Assembly: GCA_028280345.1 (NCBI GenBank)
Contig: JANQLY010000011.1
Location: 1-64,000, forward strand
Length of the DNA stretch: 64,000 bases
Source of the DNA: Pseudomonadales bacterium
Lineage (GTDB): Bacteria; Pseudomonadota; Gammaproteobacteria; Pseudomonadales; UBA7239
Direction of reading: 5' to 3'
Below, piece after piece: positions 9,015-18,173 of this stretch. Each line of letters starts with the position of its first letter. The stretch's first letter is position 1. A model generated the notes under the pieces. It saw only the letters and a program-made list of their open reading frames with translations. It was not told where the DNA came from and searched no databases. A program made the translations under genes and the position numbers.

Positions 9015-9794
9015 TTAAAAAGCCGGTTTTTGCTCAATCGCATTAGGGCGTATCTCGACAAAATCGATGCACACACCTTTGGGGTAATTAAAACAGTCGG
9101 CGACAGCCTGGCCGACATATTTCATATCCATGTAGCCGTCGTATTCTGCACCTTTTTTCAGCCAGGCACGGGTCGCAGCAATAAGCTTTTCTTCTTCCCA
9201 GCCACTGGCAAAATCGGTCATGGTGGCGCCCGGGCTCAATACAGTAACCGCAATGCCATCTTCACGAAACTCGTCACGCATTTCATCGGATAGCCGTTCT
9301 ACTGCAGCCTTGCTTGCGGAATAGATACCGAGCATGGATATTTCAAAGCGGCTGCGCGCACTGGCGGAAGAAATATTGATGATGCGTGCATTGCCACTTT
9401 GCCGTAGCAGTGGCAGGGCGGCCTGAGAGCAGAAAATCACTCCGCCAATATTGGTGTTGAGTTGCAGGCTGAGCTCTTCAGCAGTGACATCGCAAATTTT
9501 GTTTGGACGTGCGAGACCGGCATTGTTAACGAGGCCATCGAGCCGACCGAAATGTTCGGCGATAGCCGCAAAGGCCTGCTCCACCGCAGCCGGGTCGGTA
9601 ATATCTGTCGGGAAGGCTTTGCTGTTCTCGCCAAGTTCTGCCTCAACCTCGGCAAGTGCGGTTTGATTGCGCGCCAGCAGGGCGACCTTGCCGCCCGCAG
9701 CAACGAGGGCGCGGGCAATCGCGAGGCCGAGCCCTTGGGAGGAGCCGGTTACCGCAAAGACCTGATTGTCGAGGGGGGTGCTGGATGAGGCCAT
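9015..9794 (-). CDS. SDR-family oxidoreductase
   Basis: NAD(P)-dependent short-chain dehydrogenase, 259 residues. It has T-G-S-S-Q-G-L-G (about 16-23), N-N-A-G (about 90-93), I-S-S-A-S (about 141-145) and the catalytic Y-S-A-S-K (Tyr158/Lys162), then S-P-G. An Arg in the beta-2 region (A-R-N) suggests an NADPH preference. It is the first gene of a two-SDR transcript with the 8241-8981 gene. The 227 bp upstream, up to the divergent gene at 10022, hold both promoters; I saw no clear operator there. Confidence 0.85.
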   Translation of the reverse strand: MASSSTPLDNQVFAVTGSSQGLGLAIARALVAAGGKVALLARNQTALAEVEAELGENSKAFPTDITDPAAVEQAFAAIAEHFGRLDGLVNNAGLARPNKICDVTAEELSLQLNTNIGGVIFCSQAALPLLRQSGNARIINISSASARSRFEISMLGIYSASKAAVERLSDEMRDEFREDGIAVTVLSPGATMTDFASGWEEEKLIAATRAWLKKGAEYDGYMDMKYVGQAVADCFNYPKGVCIDFVEIRPNAIEQKPAF

Positions 9795-10021
9795 ATCGTG
9801 TTACCTGAACTTTTTACCTGGATTATTTATCCGGGATACAATACATTGTGTTTGCAATGTAAATTTAGGGTGACGGATAGTCAATAGGGAAATGCCTTTT
9901 TGTGTGGTCCGCCGCCGGGGGGCTTTTTCAAAGCCGACTCAGTATAATGAAGCCCGTTTTTAATTGGCAGTCCGTATCGCTTTCCATTGCCAGGGCGGAA
10001 TTAATCAACAGAGGTGACAAG

Positions 10022-10417
10022 ATGAGTGATAGTAATGAGCGCAGGGCCAAAGGTGCAAAAGCGTTTGGTGAAGTCTACGAGGGGATTCTCAGCGCTGATC
10101 CGGACACACCGACGGGTGACGCCTTTTTCGACCTGATGATTGAAAACCTGTTTGGCGAGGTATGGACGCGGGAGGCGCTGTCGCTGCGCGATCGCCGCTT
10201 GCTCACCATGGGGGTGATTGCGGCGTTTACGGAACCGGATACTTTTGAGATCCAGGTAACTGCTGCACTCAATACCGGTCAGCTCACTATTGAGCAGATT
10301 CGTGAAATTATCATTCATCTGACCCAGTATATCGGCTACCCGAAAACGACGACGATTCGTGGTGCAGCGGAAAAGGCGATTAATAACTGGTTAAAAACCC
10401 AGGACAAGGGCGCCTGA
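10022..10417 (+). CDS. carboxymuconolactone decarboxylase-like protein
   Basis: Cytoplasmic all-helical protein of 131 residues, similar to gamma-carboxymuconolactone decarboxylases. The characteristic segment L-S-L-R-D-R-R-L-L-T-M-G is present, followed by the helix with I-R-E-I-I-I-H-L-T-Q-Y-I-G-Y-P. There is no cysteine at all, so it is not an AhpD-type peroxidase. GAGGTG precedes the ATG at 10022; the upstream in-frame extension lacks such a site. Its neighbours are two divergent SDR genes, which could act in the same catabolic route, but the substrate is unknown. Confidence 0.75.
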   Translation: MSDSNERRAKGAKAFGEVYEGILSADPDTPTGDAFFDLMIENLFGEVWTREALSLRDRRLLTMGVIAAFTEPDTFEIQVTAALNTGQLTIEQIREIIIHLTQYIGYPKTTTIRGAAEKAINNWLKTQDKGA

Positions 10418-10472
10418 TAGCGTCTGGAGCGGTAGGGGGGATACAGCGCTGAGTACAAGCAATTTTTCACCA

Positions 10473-11237
10473 ATGGGTCTGGCCGGGGTCGCCGAAGACG
10501 AGACGCTGGCTGCCAGGCGTTTTGCCAAAGTGCTCGAAGTTCCGATGATCCTGCTGGCTTTCTGGATCGTTATTGAATGGTATCTCGGTCTCAAGGGTCA
10601 GATAGAGCCTACTGTACAACATTTTAGCAATTGGATTATCTGGTTGTTCTTTGTTGTTGAAATGAGCGTGCTGACCTCGCTGGTCAGAGACAAGATGCGC
10701 TTTCTGATGGGTAATTGGCTGAATCTGGTGATCATTATCTGTGGTGTTCCGGTGCTGTGGGAGATTTTTAACTATGCACCAGGTCTGCGTGCGATTCGCC
10801 TGTTTTTGATTGTTTCTCTAGTGGTGCCTCTGCTCGGCTCCATGCGTGAAGTACTTTCGAGAAACAGTCTGGGAACCACGCTGATGGTCGCGATGATCGT
10901 CATGCTGATGGCTGGCGTGCTTATCGCTGGTATCGATCCAGGGATTGAAACCGTGTTTGACGGTTTGTGGTGGGCCTGGGTAACAGTAACCACCGTAGGT
11001 TATGGTGATGTGGTACCAGTAAGCTCTCAGGGCAAGATGTTTGGCGCATTACTGATTTTTATGGGAGTGGGCTTGTTCTCATTGATCACGGCCAATATCT
11101 CGGCGTTTTTTATTTCCAGAGAGGATGAGCCGGATCATAGCCACATTGTCGAAACCCGGGAGCGCATTGAACGCATGGAGAAAAGCATTGCCAATATCGA
11201 GGAAAAACTTGAACAGCTCACACGCAGTAATAAATGA
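10473..11237 (+). CDS. voltage-gated-type potassium channel subunit
   Basis: Inner-membrane ion channel subunit, presumably tetrameric and K+-selective. Six hydrophobic segments are followed by the pore loop and selectivity filter T-T-V-G-Y-G-D (about residues 170-176) and a last membrane helix. An Arg-poor S4-like segment (L-R-A-I-R-L-F) means weak or no voltage sensing. The C-terminus is a short coiled coil rich in Glu/Lys, likely for tetramer assembly. The ATG at 10473 has no Shine-Dalgarno. An in-frame CTG at 10449, preceded by AGGGGGG at 9 nt, would add M-S-T-S-N-F-S-P and may be the true start. Confidence 0.85.
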   Translation: MGLAGVAEDETLAARRFAKVLEVPMILLAFWIVIEWYLGLKGQIEPTVQHFSNWIIWLFFVVEMSVLTSLVRDKMRFLMGNWLNLVIIICGVPVLWEIFNYAPGLRAIRLFLIVSLVVPLLGSMREVLSRNSLGTTLMVAMIVMLMAGVLIAGIDPGIETVFDGLWWAWVTVTTVGYGDVVPVSSQGKMFGALLIFMGVGLFSLITANISAFFISREDEPDHSHIVETRERIERMEKSIANIEEKLEQLTRSNK

Positions 11238-11273
11238 GCAATGCAGCAAAGATACTATTAATTGTTTGGGAAC

Positions 11274-12401
11274 ATGAAAAAGTACGATTTTGAAGATATT
11301 CGTCCCTATCGCGACGAAGAAGCACGGGAAGTGCTGGATCGGGTGATTAATGATCGAGAATTTCTGCATGCCATGGGTAATTTTCTTGTACCCGGAGTTT
11401 ACGCAGTATTTCCCGGCCTAATACGTTGGTTGATTCGCTGCGTATTAAAGTGGGAGACGCGTCGCGTGCACGATGTACACAGCTTTCAGCAGGCCGTAGA
11501 GAAATATATGCGGCATATGATAGAAACCACAACTACCGAATTAACCCATTCGGGTCTTGAGCACCTGCAAGCAGACCAAAATTACCTGTTTATCAGTAAT
11601 CATCGTGATATTGCGATGGATCCGGCATTTGTAAACTGGATTTTATACCACAACGGTATGCAAACAGTGCGTATTGCGATCGGTGATAACTTACTGACTA
11701 AAGCCTACGCTTCTGATTTGATGCGTCTGAACAAAAGCTTTCTGGTTAATCGCTCTGAAACGGCACCAAAGAAAATTTTTGTGGCGTTAAAAAAGCTTTC
11801 CGCCTATATCTATCACTCAGTTGTTGAAGAACGTGCCAATGTCTGGATTGCACAACGTGAGGGGCGTGCTAAAGACGGTAATGACAAAACCGAGCCTGCT
11901 ATTATAAAAATGATTGCCATGGCGAAGCCGAAAACCGGTGAATTTTCTGACTACGTTCGTTCACTAAAAATTGTACCGGTGGCGATTTCTTATGAATGGG
12001 ATCCCTGTGATATCGCCAAGGCCGAAGAGCTTGATGCAAAGCGTCAGCATGGTAGTTATGAAAAAGAACAACACGAGGATGTGCAAAGTATTGCAAATGG
12101 CATATCGGGACAGAAGGGGCATGTACATGTGGCTTTTGGTGAAGTGCTCGAGGCGGATTATGAAGATGCTGAAGCGGTGGCAATGGAAATCGATAGGCAA
12201 ATACATGCCAACTACCGCTTGCACCCGAGTAATTATCTGGCGGGAGAAAAAAACAATCTTGCCATGGATGTGGCTGTAGATCCGTCTATACTGGAAAATA
12301 AAGCAGCGTTGTTTGAGCAACGTGTTGCTAGCTGTTCTGCCAGTGCCAGAGATATTCTTGTTGATATGTATGCGAATCCGATCGTGGCAAAGTCTACTTA
12401 A
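11274..12401 (+). CDS. PlsC-like acyltransferase (glycerophosphate acyltransferase superfamily)
   Basis: Probably transfers acyl chains to a glycerol-phosphate or related lipid at the inner membrane. The acyltransferase block begins at I-S-N-H-R-D-I-A-M-D, where His and the second Asp give H-x5-D rather than the textbook H-x4-D; this spacing occurs in a subgroup annotated as 1-acylglycerol-3-phosphate acyltransferases. Block III-like text, I-A-Q-R-E-G-R-A-K-D-G, follows. A hydrophobic patch near residues 40-60 could tether it to the membrane. Length 375 residues from the ATG at 11274; a TTG at 11262 is possible. The exact acceptor is unknown. Confidence 0.75.
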   Translation: MKKYDFEDIRPYRDEEAREVLDRVINDREFLHAMGNFLVPGVYAVFPGLIRWLIRCVLKWETRRVHDVHSFQQAVEKYMRHMIETTTTELTHSGLEHLQADQNYLFISNHRDIAMDPAFVNWILYHNGMQTVRIAIGDNLLTKAYASDLMRLNKSFLVNRSETAPKKIFVALKKLSAYIYHSVVEERANVWIAQREGRAKDGNDKTEPAIIKMIAMAKPKTGEFSDYVRSLKIVPVAISYEWDPCDIAKAEELDAKRQHGSYEKEQHEDVQSIANGISGQKGHVHVAFGEVLEADYEDAEAVAMEIDRQIHANYRLHPSNYLAGEKNNLAMDVAVDPSILENKAALFEQRVASCSASARDILVDMYANPIVAKST

Positions 12402-12431
12402 ACGGAATTTTATTTTCTGTTTTGGTTATGT

Positions 12432-15275
12432 TTATTTTAACTGTTTTTCGGCAAGCTGTTCGAAGCGCTGCTGCAATTTTGCCTGTTGCTGTTCAGTAGC
12501 AGGCCCGCAGCCAAACCATTCCTGTATCAGCTCGTTGAGCTGTGATTTGCCCTGGTTCTTGCCCTTACCAAAATCGGAAGAGAGTTGTTTGAGTTGATAT
12601 TCCATGCGCAGAGGTTTGTCTTCAGCGGGAGTTTCCCTGTCGAGTAAAATCTCAAGTTGAATCAGGATCAAGCGCCGTTGCTGTTCATTGCTCTCTCGAT
12701 CAGTGGTGGAGTCACCTTTGGCGAGAGTCTGTGCCTGGCTAAAGCGTTTTTCGAGAATGGTATTCAAGGGTTCAGGCAGAGCAGTTTCACTCTCCCAGCC
12801 ATCCGCGAGTGCAGGTAGTTGGTCGATATTGTTGCAAGCTTCTATTTCGTCACAGAGCTGGGCCTTGCGATGGGCTTCCTTGAGATGGTGCTGCTGTTTG
12901 CGGCGATCAATGCCGCCGTAGCGCTTTTTGTAAAAGTCGCAGGCATCGTAGAAGCGCTTGAATTCGCGTTTCTGATGCTGTTTGGAAAGGTGTTCCAGGG
13001 CGTGAAAACGGTCTTTTAGCGCATTAAATGCCTCGCTACTTTGACGCAGGGTGTTGTCGTCAGCTTTGGCAAGTTTATTGATCTGCTGGCAAATCTCGTT
13101 AGCTGCAGTAATATCATTTTTGATATTGTCACGAAATTCCTGTCGGTTTTGCTGTTTTTTCTCGAAGGCAGGGCTGCACAGCGCGCGAAATTTTTTCCAG
13201 AGTTTCTGGTCTTCACGGCGGCGAGTGATGCCAATCTGTTGCCACTGCTGTTGTAGTTTTTTCAGTTGTTCAATCTGTTCATCGAGATCCTGTTGTTGGT
13301 TCAGTCGCTCCGCTTGTTCAATCAACTGCTGCTTGAGTTGTTCGTTCTTCTTTTGTTCTCCGATCAGTTTGTCGTTCAGCGGTTTCAGGGTTTCGCTAAA
13401 GCGTGCTTTGACGGCTTTAAAGTCCTTATTGTCGACTGGAGAAAATTTGTGGAATTCATTCTTTGCAGTTTCAATAATTTTGTTGACGGCCTTCCAGTCA
13501 GCGTTCTCCCAGTCGTATTTTTGATGGTATTGCTCCAGTTCGGTACAAATGGCATAGCGTTGTTCAAGATTTTGCTGTTTGATCTTTTGTTGATCGTTAA
13601 AAAATGCCTTGCAAGGTTTGTAAGCTTTGTCTGAAGCTTTCCGGAAACGTTTCCATAACATCTGCTCTTCCTTGCTGCGCCCACCGTGTAAATCCTGCCA
13701 CTGCTTTTGCAAGTCCTTGATAGCTTTGGCTAATTCGTTAGGTGGTAAATCAATGCCGATCAACTGCTCCATTTTCTCGCACAGTTCGGTTTGTTTGGGT
13801 AGTGCAGCGTAGTTTTGCCAGTCACGGTATTCATAAAGTTGTTTGCTCAATAACTGCAATTTACCTTCCAGCTGATTGGCTGCCTTGTTATTGAGCTTCT
13901 GTCGCAGGTTGTAGCCGCGATTAATATTTTTTGCTGCGCTGTCAATGGCTCCATCTGACAGCTGTTTTTCGATTTCTGTCAATAAGGTGTTGAGCTCTTT
14001 TTCTGCTTCTGCTGCACTGGTTTTAGCTTGCTCACCCAGTAGCTGAAGCTTTTCAAACCCCTGACTAACACGGCTTACGAGGGGGGGGCATGGGATTTCA
14101 TCGGGCCAGGGATGTTTATAGGTAGCTTTATCCAGTTGTTTGCGCCACTGCTTGAGTTGCTGTGGATCAGCTGTTTTGCAGGCCTCGATCTGTTCAAGGG
14201 TTTGCGCGAGGTTTTCATTTGCGCAAATATTGTGTAAATGGTGATGCAGAGTATTCAGTGTGCGACTGCTATTTTGATAGCGCATGGAAGTTTTTGGACT
14301 GGGCTGACTTTCATTGCTGAGTGCTTTCCAATGCTGTTGCAGTGGTTCCAGTTGCTTTGTCAGAAAGTCGAGCAACTCGTGGATGGGCTTATCCGCTGTG
14401 TCCGGGATCGTCTGTATTAATGTGTCGAGGGTGTCGCAAATTTCTGCGCGCCCGGCTTCGTGTTCATCTGCTTCACGGCTTTGGGATTCGTGCTGTTCCA
14501 GATGTTGCAGGCAGAGATTTTGCGCTTTGATAAATCTCTCATTGAAATCGCAATCTGTGCCACCGAGAGTTTGCCACTGTTGTTGCAGATGTTGTAACTG
14601 TTGATGGAATAATGGGTCGTAGCTGCCTGCAGCGAGGGCTTCGAGTTTTTCGCATAATTCAAGCAACTGCTGTTCCAGAGCCTGTTGTTCCGTTTCGTGT
14701 TGTTTTATGTCTTTGAGCTTGTCACGGGCAATATGATTAACTGCCTTGTCTTTTCCCAGGGTTTCTTTTTCCAGTTGTGTAAGCACATCAGTGCTGGTAA
14801 TTTTTTCTGCGGCGAGCTGGCGGGTTTTTGCGATGGTTGCGTGGCAGGCGATATGACTCAGCACCTGTTCATCATCAATGATTGCAATCACGGCCAGTTG
14901 CTGATCATTGCTTTCACTGTGGCAGGCTAGCGCACTCAGTAGTGGTAAATCGTTGTAGGCCTTGCTCGCCTGTATCAGGGTTGAAGTATTGGTGTAATGA
15001 CGTGCAAGCATTTGTGCGAGCCGGATAGTTGCAGCAGATTGTTCCTCTGCATTCCCGGCGTGGCGTGCAAGATGGGCGAGCTTATCGAGATCGTCAACTT
15101 TGCTGATTGCCAATAGTCGTACTCTTGTATCGGTATCTTCTATCGCCAGTTGGGAGAAAATCGGCTGGTGATTTTCCAGACTGTCATCAAGCTCGCGCAG
15201 GGCTTCGAGCCTTTTTTCAGGGTCTTCCTGCTGCCACTTCGGGTTTGCAAGGGGTTTAAGGATTTTTTCCAGCAT
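12432..15275 (-). CDS. large DUF349-domain protein
   Basis: A 947-residue, Gln/Leu/Lys-rich helical protein. The N-terminal 200 residues look like HEAT-type helical repeats (L-A-H-L-A-R-H-A-G, L-S-H-I-A-C-H-A). The middle and C-terminal parts hold several DUF349 repeats, recognised by W-x3-x-K-W-F/L-x-A-type lines such as K-L-W-K-K-F-R-A-L-C and Q-M-L-W-K-R-F-R-K-A. No signal peptide or membrane segment is seen, so it is cytoplasmic. DUF349 proteins have no settled function. It is convergent with the acyltransferase gene and divergent from dinG. Confidence 0.85.
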   Translation of the reverse strand: MLEKILKPLANPKWQQEDPEKRLEALRELDDSLENHQPIFSQLAIEDTDTRVRLLAISKVDDLDKLAHLARHAGNAEEQSAATIRLAQMLARHYTNTSTLIQASKAYNDLPLLSALACHSESNDQQLAVIAIIDDEQVLSHIACHATIAKTRQLAAEKITSTDVLTQLEKETLGKDKAVNHIARDKLKDIKQHETEQQALEQQLLELCEKLEALAAGSYDPLFHQQLQHLQQQWQTLGGTDCDFNERFIKAQNLCLQHLEQHESQSREADEHEAGRAEICDTLDTLIQTIPDTADKPIHELLDFLTKQLEPLQQHWKALSNESQPSPKTSMRYQNSSRTLNTLHHHLHNICANENLAQTLEQIEACKTADPQQLKQWRKQLDKATYKHPWPDEIPCPPLVSRVSQGFEKLQLLGEQAKTSAAEAEKELNTLLTEIEKQLSDGAIDSAAKNINRGYNLRQKLNNKAANQLEGKLQLLSKQLYEYRDWQNYAALPKQTELCEKMEQLIGIDLPPNELAKAIKDLQKQWQDLHGGRSKEEQMLWKRFRKASDKAYKPCKAFFNDQQKIKQQNLEQRYAICTELEQYHQKYDWENADWKAVNKIIETAKNEFHKFSPVDNKDFKAVKARFSETLKPLNDKLIGEQKKNEQLKQQLIEQAERLNQQQDLDEQIEQLKKLQQQWQQIGITRRREDQKLWKKFRALCSPAFEKKQQNRQEFRDNIKNDITAANEICQQINKLAKADDNTLRQSSEAFNALKDRFHALEHLSKQHQKREFKRFYDACDFYKKRYGGIDRRKQQHHLKEAHRKAQLCDEIEACNNIDQLPALADGWESETALPEPLNTILEKRFSQAQTLAKGDSTTDRESNEQQRRLILIQLEILLDRETPAEDKPLRMEYQLKQLSSDFGKGKNQGKSQLNELIQEWFGCGPATEQQQAKLQQRFEQLAEKQLK

Positions 15276-15474
15276 GTTGGTCGCCGTCCTGTTGATTGCT
15301 CCCGGGGTTATCGTTTCGGGGTTGTCGTTTCCATTGCGGCTGTTGTTATTGTGGTAACACTGCGCAGACCGGCAGTATTCAAAAGTCTGTTGAATAAATC
15401 AAGTCAGGCTTATTGGGATTCCGCTTTTGTGAGACAATGCATTTTTTGTATTTATTTAAGAATCATTTTCATTA

Positions 15475-17631
15475 ATGCTGACAGATGACGTAAAACAGGC
15501 AATACAGCAGGCCTATAGTCGCTTTCTTGAAGTTAATGACTGGCAGCCACGCCTCGGTCAGCGACAAATGATTGCAGAAATTGCCCGAACATTGGGCAAT
15601 ATCGCGAGTGATGCAGAAGGTCATCGCGATGAAAGTGCTGATAATGCACATATCTGTGTGGTGGAAGCGGGCACGGGTACCGGGAAAACCATTGCCTATT
15701 GTCTCGCTACAATTCCGATTGCAAAAAAGCTTGAAAAAACCCTCGTGATTTCCACAGCAACAGTGGCTCTGCAGGAGCAGATTGTCTACAAGGATTTGCC
15801 TGCGATCAGTCGTCATGCGGATTTGCCATTTGACTTTGCGCTCGCCAAGGGGCGCTCACGCTACCTGTGCCCGGCCAAGCTTGATACCCAACTGGAGGAT
15901 GCGAGTCACGACCCGACACTGGCGTTGTATCCCGATGAGGTTCCGCTCGTCAACGACGCGCAAACTACGGAATTGTTTCATTCCATGGCCGGGGAAATGG
16001 CAGCGGGCAAATGGGATGGTGATCGCGATAGCTGGCCGCGACATATTGAGCAGAGTGATTGGGTCAAGGTCACGACAGATCACAATCAATGTGCAGGCAG
16101 GCGCTGCGCCTATATTTCCCAATGTCCGTTTTTTAAGGCGCGCGATACTTTGCAGGGGGTCGATGTGGTGGTGGCCAATCACGACCTGGTGCTGGCGGAT
16201 TTATCCCTCGGCGGTGGGGCGATACTGCCTGAACCCGAACAGGCCTTGTATGTGTTTGATGAAGGGCATCACCTTGCTGATAAGGCGATTAATCACTTCG
16301 CCTTTCATGGTCGTGTGCAGGGCACGGTGAAATGGTTGCAGCAATCTGGCAAGTCCCTCGCGTCGATGGCGAAAGTGGTTGGGGTTATTGGCAGTGTTGG
16401 ACAGCAACTGGAAAAGATTACTGAGATCACTGATGCAACGCAGTCGTCATTGTTGCAGGCGTATCATTGGCTTGAAGATAGCATTGATTTTGACAGTGGA
16501 GATGATGGCCAGTATCAGCGTAGCCGCCGTTTTCGCTTTCCGTTCGGGGTGGTGCCCGATGAGTTGCAACAACAGGCTGAAATACTTTCACAGCAGTTTT
16601 TGCGCCTGGCTGGTCTCTGGGCGGATGTAGTAGAACAATTGAAAGACGCACTTGACGATGATTTTACCGGTACGCCAAAGCACGAGATTGAATTGTGGTA
16701 TCCGGCAGCGGGCTTATCGCAGGCACGTGCTGATAGCGCATTTGGCTTGTGGCGCAGCTTTGCGACGCCGGATGAAGCGGGTGATTTACCCACGGCACGC
16801 TGGGTGGCACTGCGAGATGGCAGTGGAGAGAATGCCTCAGGCAATATCGATTTTGAACTTTGTAGCAGTCCGATACAGTCGGCACACACGCTGAGCGATA
16901 CACTTTGGAAGCGCGCCTACGGCGCAGTGGTAACCTCTGCAACACTGACAGCGCTGAATAGCTTTGACCGTTTTTGCCGGCAGAGCGGTACGCCAGCCAA
17001 TGCGAGCTATCTTACGATACCGAGCCCGTTTGACTTCAGTCGCGCAGTGTTTTGCATACCGCCGTTGCAGGTTGAGCCATCAGACACAAAAGGTCATACC
17101 GATGCGTTGGTGGGCTTTTTGCAGGACCATGTCGATAGCCAATCCGGTTGTTTGGTATTGTTCAGCTCCCGCCGCCAGATGGAGGATGTTTTTTACGGTC
17201 TCGACAGGGACTGGCAAAAGCGTATTTTGTTGCAGGGTGATTTATCCAAGCAGGAAATGATTAACGAGCACAAAAAACGCGTTGATGCAGGTGAAGGCAG
17301 TGTGTTGTTTGGGTTAGCGAGCTTTGCCGAAGGGGTAGATTTGCCCGGCGACTACTGTCGCCATGTAGTGATTGCAAAGATTCCGTTTGCGGTGCCTGAC
17401 GACCCGGTGGAAGAAGCGTTGGCAGAATGGGTTGAGCAGGGTGGTGGCAATGCGTTTATGGAAATCTCCGTACCCGATGCGGCGATGAAGCTGGTGCAGG
17501 CTTGCGGACGTTTGCTGCGCAATGAAAATGATAGTGGCACGATTACTCTGCTCGACAAGCGCATTGTGAGTAAACGTTATGGCAAAATGATGCTTGAATC
17601 ACTGCCGCCGTTTACGCGACAGTTATCCTGA
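15475..17631 (+). CDS. dinG: ATP-dependent DNA helicase DinG
   Basis: Superfamily 2 Fe-S helicase of the XPD/DinG type, unwinding DNA 5' to 3' and resolving R-loops and forks. It has Walker A A-G-T-G-T-G-K-T (about 65-72), four iron-sulfur ligands (about Cys132, 206, 211 and 217, the last three in C-A-G-R-R-C-A-Y-I-S-Q-C), a D-E-G-H box (about 262-265), and C-terminal motifs with S-A-T-L-T and Q-A-C-G-R-L-L-R. Length 718 residues, normal for DinG. No LexA box was found in the 199 bp upstream, unlike E. coli where dinG is damage-inducible. Confidence 0.95.
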   Translation: MLTDDVKQAIQQAYSRFLEVNDWQPRLGQRQMIAEIARTLGNIASDAEGHRDESADNAHICVVEAGTGTGKTIAYCLATIPIAKKLEKTLVISTATVALQEQIVYKDLPAISRHADLPFDFALAKGRSRYLCPAKLDTQLEDASHDPTLALYPDEVPLVNDAQTTELFHSMAGEMAAGKWDGDRDSWPRHIEQSDWVKVTTDHNQCAGRRCAYISQCPFFKARDTLQGVDVVVANHDLVLADLSLGGGAILPEPEQALYVFDEGHHLADKAINHFAFHGRVQGTVKWLQQSGKSLASMAKVVGVIGSVGQQLEKITEITDATQSSLLQAYHWLEDSIDFDSGDDGQYQRSRRFRFPFGVVPDELQQQAEILSQQFLRLAGLWADVVEQLKDALDDDFTGTPKHEIELWYPAAGLSQARADSAFGLWRSFATPDEAGDLPTARWVALRDGSGENASGNIDFELCSSPIQSAHTLSDTLWKRAYGAVVTSATLTALNSFDRFCRQSGTPANASYLTIPSPFDFSRAVFCIPPLQVEPSDTKGHTDALVGFLQDHVDSQSGCLVLFSSRRQMEDVFYGLDRDWQKRILLQGDLSKQEMINEHKKRVDAGEGSVLFGLASFAEGVDLPGDYCRHVVIAKIPFAVPDDPVEEALAEWVEQGGGNAFMEISVPDAAMKLVQACGRLLRNENDSGTITLLDKRIVSKRYGKMMLESLPPFTRQLS

Positions 17632-17673
17632 ATAATTCTCGTTTGCTTAAAGCGTTTATTTTTTAAGGCACAA

Positions 17674-17698
17674 AAAAGGCCGCGATACGCGGCCTTTT
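17674..17698. terminator. bidirectional rho-independent terminator
   Basis: Stem AAAAGGCCGCG / CGCGGCCTTTT with loop ATA, flanked by A-run and T-run on opposite sides. It lies between the convergent dinG and fdxA genes and can serve both. Confidence 0.9.
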
Positions 17699-17716
17699 AA
17701 ATTTGTTGCTGTTGAT

Positions 17717-18040
17717 CTAGCGTTGCAGGTGCTCGATCTTGTTTTCCTTGCCTTGCCACTCATCGGCATCTGGCAGGGAATCTTTCATCTCAGTGATGTT
17801 TGGCCAGACTTCTGAAAGCTCTGCATTGAGTTCGGCAAAAGCTTCCTGGCCATCGGGGATTTCGTCTTCGGAGAAGATGGCTTCAGCCGGGCACTCTGGC
17901 TCACACAGTGCGCAGTCAATGCACTCGTCCGGGTGGATTACGAGGAAGTTTGGACCTTCATAGAAACAGTCTACCGGGCAGACCTCTACACAGTCAGTAT
18001 ATTTACAGTTGATGCAGTTATCCCCAACAATAAAAGTCAT
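17717..18040 (-). CDS. fdxA: 7Fe ferredoxin FdxA
   Basis: Seven-iron (3Fe-4S + 4Fe-4S) ferredoxin, a soluble electron carrier of 107 residues. The sequence begins [17 protein letters not shown], followed by [12 protein letters not shown] and the second cluster [12 protein letters not shown], the FdxA pattern. The start at 18040 follows AGGAGC. A long in-frame upstream extension has no family support. It lies next to mutS, a pairing common in Pseudomonas relatives. Confidence 0.95.
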   Translation of the reverse strand: MTFIVGDNCINCKYTDCVEVCPVDCFYEGPNFLVIHPDECIDCALCEPECPAEAIFSEDEIPDGQEAFAELNAELSEVWPNITEMKDSLPDADEWQGKENKIEHLQR

Positions 18041-18173
18041 GCGGGTTGCTCCTGTTTTTGTTGTAGTTAAAACGAGACGAGATTCTATCAGTTTTGCTTT
18101 GTAAAGCAATGACTTGGAGACTACGAGTTTATGCTTAGTTAATCACCCACTTCGGCCGCGTAACGTGTCTTTT

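Noticed and set aside
10022..10417. AhpD-type alkylhydroperoxidase for the decarboxylase-like protein.
   Set aside because: The protein contains no cysteine, so the C-x-x-C active site is absent.
15276..15474. Possible LexA box before dinG, as in E. coli.
   Set aside because: I read the gap for CTGT-N8-ACAG and close variants and found none.
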